A DNA stretch of 24,450 nt. It comes from JBDTMC01 sp039934475. Its GTDB lineage: Bacteria; Acidobacteriota; Terriglobia; Bryobacterales; Bryobacteraceae. Shown here one piece after another: positions 21,859 to 24,450 of this stretch. The notes under the pieces were generated by a model, which was not told where the DNA came from, did not search any database, and worked only from the letters and a program-made list of their open reading frames with translations. A program made the translations under genes and the position numbers. Position 1 is the stretch's first letter. Each line of letters opens with the position of its first letter. The stretch lies in assembly GCA_039934475.1 (NCBI GenBank), contig JBDTMC010000059.1, forward strand, positions 1 through 24,450, read 5' to 3'.

Positions 21859-22671
21859 ATGATCAAGACCCTAGTCTTTATTGCTGCTGCGCTGGCCGCG
21901 GCCCTTCCTTCGCTCGCCGAGCAGACGGCTCTGGACGAAGGGTACCGCGCCATGTACAACCTCGATTTCGGGACTGCCCATCGTATCTTTAAGGACTGGC
22001 AGGTTTCACACCCGCAGGACGGAATGGGTCCCGCATCGGACGCCGCCGCCTATCTCTTCGCCGAATTCGATCGATTGCGTATTTTGCAGTCGGAGTTCTT
22101 CGCCGACGACAACAGCTTCTTATCGAGCCGAAAGCTCTCAGCCGACCCAGCCGTGAAAGTGCAGTTCGAGAAGGCGTTGCAGCGGACCGACGAAGTGGTG
22201 GCCGCGACCCTCGCCAAATCACCCAACGATCTGAATGCGCAGCTGGCCAAGTTGTTGCGCCTCGGACTTCACTCCGACTATCTCGCCTTGGTGGAAAAGA
22301 AAAATCTGGCGGCGCTGTCGGAAGTGAAGGAGAGCCGCACGCTGGCGGAGAAGATGCTGCGGGAGCATCCGGAGTGCTACGACGCGTGGCTGGCGGTTGG
22401 CGTCGAAAACTACCTGCTCAGCTTGAAACCCGCTCCGGTGCGCTGGCTGCTTCGCATCGGCGGCGCGCAAACGGACAAGGACACGGGGATTGCCAAGCTG
22501 CGGATTACAGCTGAAAAAGGCCGTTACCTATTGCCCTACGCGCGCCTGCTGTTGGCGGTAGCCGCAGTACGCGACAAGCGCCACGCAGACGCGCGCCAGA
22601 TTCTCACGTGGCTGAGCACGGAGTATCCGAAGAACCGGCTCTATCGCGAAGAACTGGAAAAGCTGCACTAG
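21859..22671 (+). CDS. Secreted TPR-like protein
   Basis: A protein of 270 residues with signal peptide MIKTLVFIAAALAAALPSLA before EQT. It is alpha-helical with TPR-like units: DEGYRAMYNLDFGTAHRIFK DWQ, LAEKMLREHPECYDAWLAVG VENY, and ARLLLAVAAVRDKRHADARQ ILTW. It has no catalytic motif. Similar proteins in acidobacteria are uncharacterised and may hold periplasmic partners. It follows the metallophosphoesterase by 39 bp and may belong to the same transcript. Its TAG stop overlaps, as CTAG, the stop of the convergent dehydrogenase gene. Confidence 0.85.
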   Translation: MIKTLVFIAAALAAALPSLAEQTALDEGYRAMYNLDFGTAHRIFKDWQVSHPQDGMGPASDAAAYLFAEFDRLRILQSEFFADDNSFLSSRKLSADPAVKVQFEKALQRTDEVVAATLAKSPNDLNAQLAKLLRLGLHSDYLALVEKKNLAALSEVKESRTLAEKMLREHPECYDAWLAVGVENYLLSLKPAPVRWLLRIGGAQTDKDTGIAKLRITAEKGRYLLPYARLLLAVAAVRDKRHADARQILTWLSTEYPKNRLYREELEKLH

Positions 22672-23945
22672 AAGTTCGTGAGCGATTCTTCGAAGATCGC
22701 TTCCATGTCTTCCGCGCTGGCCGGCCGCGGACAGATCTTCACGATGCGCTCCTGCGGCAAAGTCCCTTCCACCAACGCCGGAATGTCGGCTCGCTCAAAT
22801 CCGACAGCCTTCAGGCCGGAGGGAACGTCGAAGCGCTGCATATAGCGAATGACTTCGTCCCCAACGATGCGGCCGGCATCGGCAGCAGCCGCGCCGGAGA
22901 CGTCGACGCCTAAGGCTTCGGCTACCCACAGCAAACGCTCGGCACAAACGGGCGCCATGAACCGAGCCACCGCGGGCGTGGTGAGAATCACTGAGATTCC
23001 ATGTGGCACCAGCGGGTGATCCACATTGTAGCCCTGGGGCCGGTAATTCTTTTTACGGCTTGAGACCGGATACGACATGGCGTGCGGCAAGTGGACCCCG
23101 GCATTTCCGAAACCCATGCCCGCGAAGGCCGCGGCAAGCAGCATCTGGCCGCGAGCTTCCAAGTCGCCCGCGTCTTCTACGGCGCGCGTGAAATAGCGGC
23201 GGGCCAGTCGCAAGGACTCCAGAGCCCAAACGTCGCTGATCGGATTCGAACCCTGATAAGCCGGGCGTTCGCTGGGACGGTCAGGCTGTTCGCGGATGGT
23301 GTACGGCACTGCGGTGAGCGATTCGATGGCGTGCGAGAACACATCGAGACCGCTGCTGGCGACTACGGCCGAAGGCAGAGTGCGCGTGTTCCACGGATCG
23401 AGCAGGGCCAGCACCGGCCGCAGATAGCGATGCCCGATGACGCACTTCACCTTCGCCTCTTTGAAATCAAATACCGACACGGCGGTAGTCTCACTGCCCG
23501 TTCCCGTGGTTGTCGGAATCGCGATCAGGGGCTTCACCGGACCAGGGCAGGGGAGGGCGCGTCCGTGGGGTTTCGTAACGTAATCCAGAAACGGCGCGGG
23601 CCATGTGGAATACAGATTCGCCGCCTTCGCCGTATCGATCGTAGACCCGCCGCCAATCGCCACAAACGCGTCGAATGGCTCCGATTGTGCCACCGCCGCG
23701 GCCGCTTGAAACGACGCATCGGTAGGCTCAATCGCGATGGCGCTGAACAGCAGGTAGGAGATGCCGGCGGCTTCCATCGACTCGCACGCCGCTTGGACGG
23801 GATAGGCATCGACCAGGTTAGGATCGGCAAGCACCATGACGCGGCGTGCCTTGCGCTCAGCCAGATCCAGTCCCACCTCGCGTGTCACACCGTTTCCAAA
23901 GCGGATATTGGAAGCCGGCAATTCAACAATTCCAGTAACGGGCAT
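22668..23945 (-). CDS. Iron-containing alcohol dehydrogenase, hydroxyacid-oxoacid transhydrogenase-like
   Basis: A protein of 425 residues, oxidising or reducing alcohols/aldehydes with NAD(P) or transferring hydride between hydroxy- and oxo-acids. The N-terminal Rossmann part has IGGGSTIDTAKAAN (98-110) and PTTTGTGSETT (144-154). The C-terminal domain has the metal ligands Asp201 and His205 (SGLDVFSHAIES), His288 (VHLPHAMSYP) and His315 (HPLVPHGISV). The insert PYTIREQPDRPSERPAYQGS NPISD is typical of the ADHFE1-type branch, which converts 4-hydroxybutyrate with 2-oxoglutarate in eukaryotes. Enzyme class is firm; the substrate is inferred. Only 14 bp separate its start from the divergent gene at 23960. 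Confidence 0.93.
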   Translation of the reverse strand: MPVTGIVELPASNIRFGNGVTREVGLDLAERKARRVMVLADPNLVDAYPVQAACESMEAAGISYLLFSAIAIEPTDASFQAAAAVAQSEPFDAFVAIGGGSTIDTAKAANLYSTWPAPFLDYVTKPHGRALPCPGPVKPLIAIPTTTGTGSETTAVSVFDFKEAKVKCVIGHRYLRPVLALLDPWNTRTLPSAVVASSGLDVFSHAIESLTAVPYTIREQPDRPSERPAYQGSNPISDVWALESLRLARRYFTRAVEDAGDLEARGQMLLAAAFAGMGFGNAGVHLPHAMSYPVSSRKKNYRPQGYNVDHPLVPHGISVILTTPAVARFMAPVCAERLLWVAEALGVDVSGAAAADAGRIVGDEVIRYMQRFDVPSGLKAVGFERADIPALVEGTLPQERIVKICPRPASAEDMEAIFEESLTNF

Positions 23946-23959
23946 GCGCTTAGGTTACT

Positions 23960-24450
23960 ATGGCAAGAAGTGACGCACTGATGGAGCCTTCGCGCGGCCT
24001 CCTGCCCAAGTCCAATGGTTTGAAACCTGCCTCCGCTTTGCTCAGCGCGAGCACACTGCTTTATGCTTTTCGCGCGTTGCCGGCGGCCCCGCCCTCGGCG
24101 CAGGTGCGCCTGCGGAAACAGATCGCCCAGGTGGTGAAGGATTTTCTTCCTTGCGACGTCATCGACGTCCATATCTACGGTCAAGAGGCCGACCCTTCCC
24201 TTCCAGTTGAGCTGGCAGAAAAGCTTCGCAAGGGCGATCCCGTGCGCGATGACCAGGGGTGGGTAGCGCTTCCGATTCGCGAATTTAAACGGATCGCCGG
24301 ATTTATCGCCGCTCACCTGCCGCATCACAAAGAAATAGACCTCGACGACTACGAGCAGATTCTCTCCGCGGTTGTGAGCATCGCCACGGCTGCGCTGGAA
24401 AACGCGCGGGAGTTGGAGCGCACACGCCTCGACAACGAACTGCTGCGAAA
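23960..24450 (+). CDS. GAF-domain protein, N-terminal part (regulator likely)
   Basis: Open to the end of the window: ATG 23960 (or ATG 23981), 163 codons visible. The visible part reads STLLYAFRALPAAPPSAQVR, then a GAF-like domain (VVKDFLPCDVIDVHIYGQEA, DPVRDDQGWVALPIREFKRI AGFIAAH), then EIDLDDYEQILSAVVSIATA ALENAREL and a helix ERTRLDNELLR. That GAF-to-helix transition is usual before the AAA+ sigma54-interaction domain of NtrC-type activators, or before a kinase/phosphatase domain. The C-terminal output is beyond the window, so only the GAF sensor is stated. It diverges from the dehydrogenase gene and may regulate it. Confidence 0.7.
   Translation, partial: MARSDALMEPSRGLLPKSNGLKPASALLSASTLLYAFRALPAAPPSAQVRLRKQIAQVVKDFLPCDVIDVHIYGQEADPSLPVELAEKLRKGDPVRDDQGWVALPIREFKRIAGFIAAHLPHHKEIDLDDYEQILSAVVSIATAALENARELERTRLDNELLR

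Noticed and set aside
23082..23981. 299-codon plus-strand frame
   Set aside because: Antisense to the alcohol dehydrogenase with Arg-rich, domainless translation.
1..24450. CRISPR array or retron-type RNA
   Set aside because: I looked for regularly spaced repeats and reverse transcriptase motifs and saw none.

Overview
The window looks like an acidobacterial chromosome (Bryobacterales/Solibacter-like). The evidence is a long tandem-FtsX permease of the type described as acidobacterial duplicated orphan permeases, a leftover Oar-like TonB-receptor tail, many secreted TPR and hydrolase genes, and a GC-rich composition. The assignment is inference from gene types; no 16S or ribosomal marker is present.

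Layout. 1-2217 is the 3' part of the FtsX permease, followed at once by a doubly deleted methyltransferase pseudogene and a secreted TPR gene. On the minus strand at 3116-3944 there is an overlapping two-gene unit: a short HU-like DNA-binding protein, then a TIR-domain protein whose N-terminus also looks like part of an HU fold. Next come a 47-residue secreted lysine-rich peptide gene and tRNA-Arg(ACG) with its promoter. The last 45 nt of the tRNA gene plus CCA are repeated at 7205-7249 with two mismatches. The 2.6 kb between the copies holds fragments of an ISL3-type transposase and a phage tail-like gene plus orphan ORFs, but no integrase; I read it as a decayed integrative element.

7294-8559 (minus) is a glycosidase-like TIM-barrel gene. 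About 120 bp upstream of it sits a complete insertion sequence (8679-10846) with 24-bp terminal inverted repeats, a DDE transposase and a small partner ORF. Then follow a secreted metallo-beta-lactamase-fold enzyme with an apparently dead second copy of its domain, a 991-residue hybrid histidine kinase with two receiver domains, and a wrecked MFS transporter joined to the last codons of an Oar-like receptor.

The right part is intact: a TonB-dependent receptor; a co-directional run of SGNH hydrolase, alpha/beta esterase, Tat-exported metallophosphoesterase and secreted TPR protein; a convergent iron-containing alcohol dehydrogenase; and the start of a GAF-domain protein that leaves the window.

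The most unusual systems are the HU/HU-TIR pair and the tRNA-bounded decayed island. The left 17 kb carries several gene remnants and transposase traces, so it is a plastic region; 17.4-24.4 kb is ordinary chromosome.
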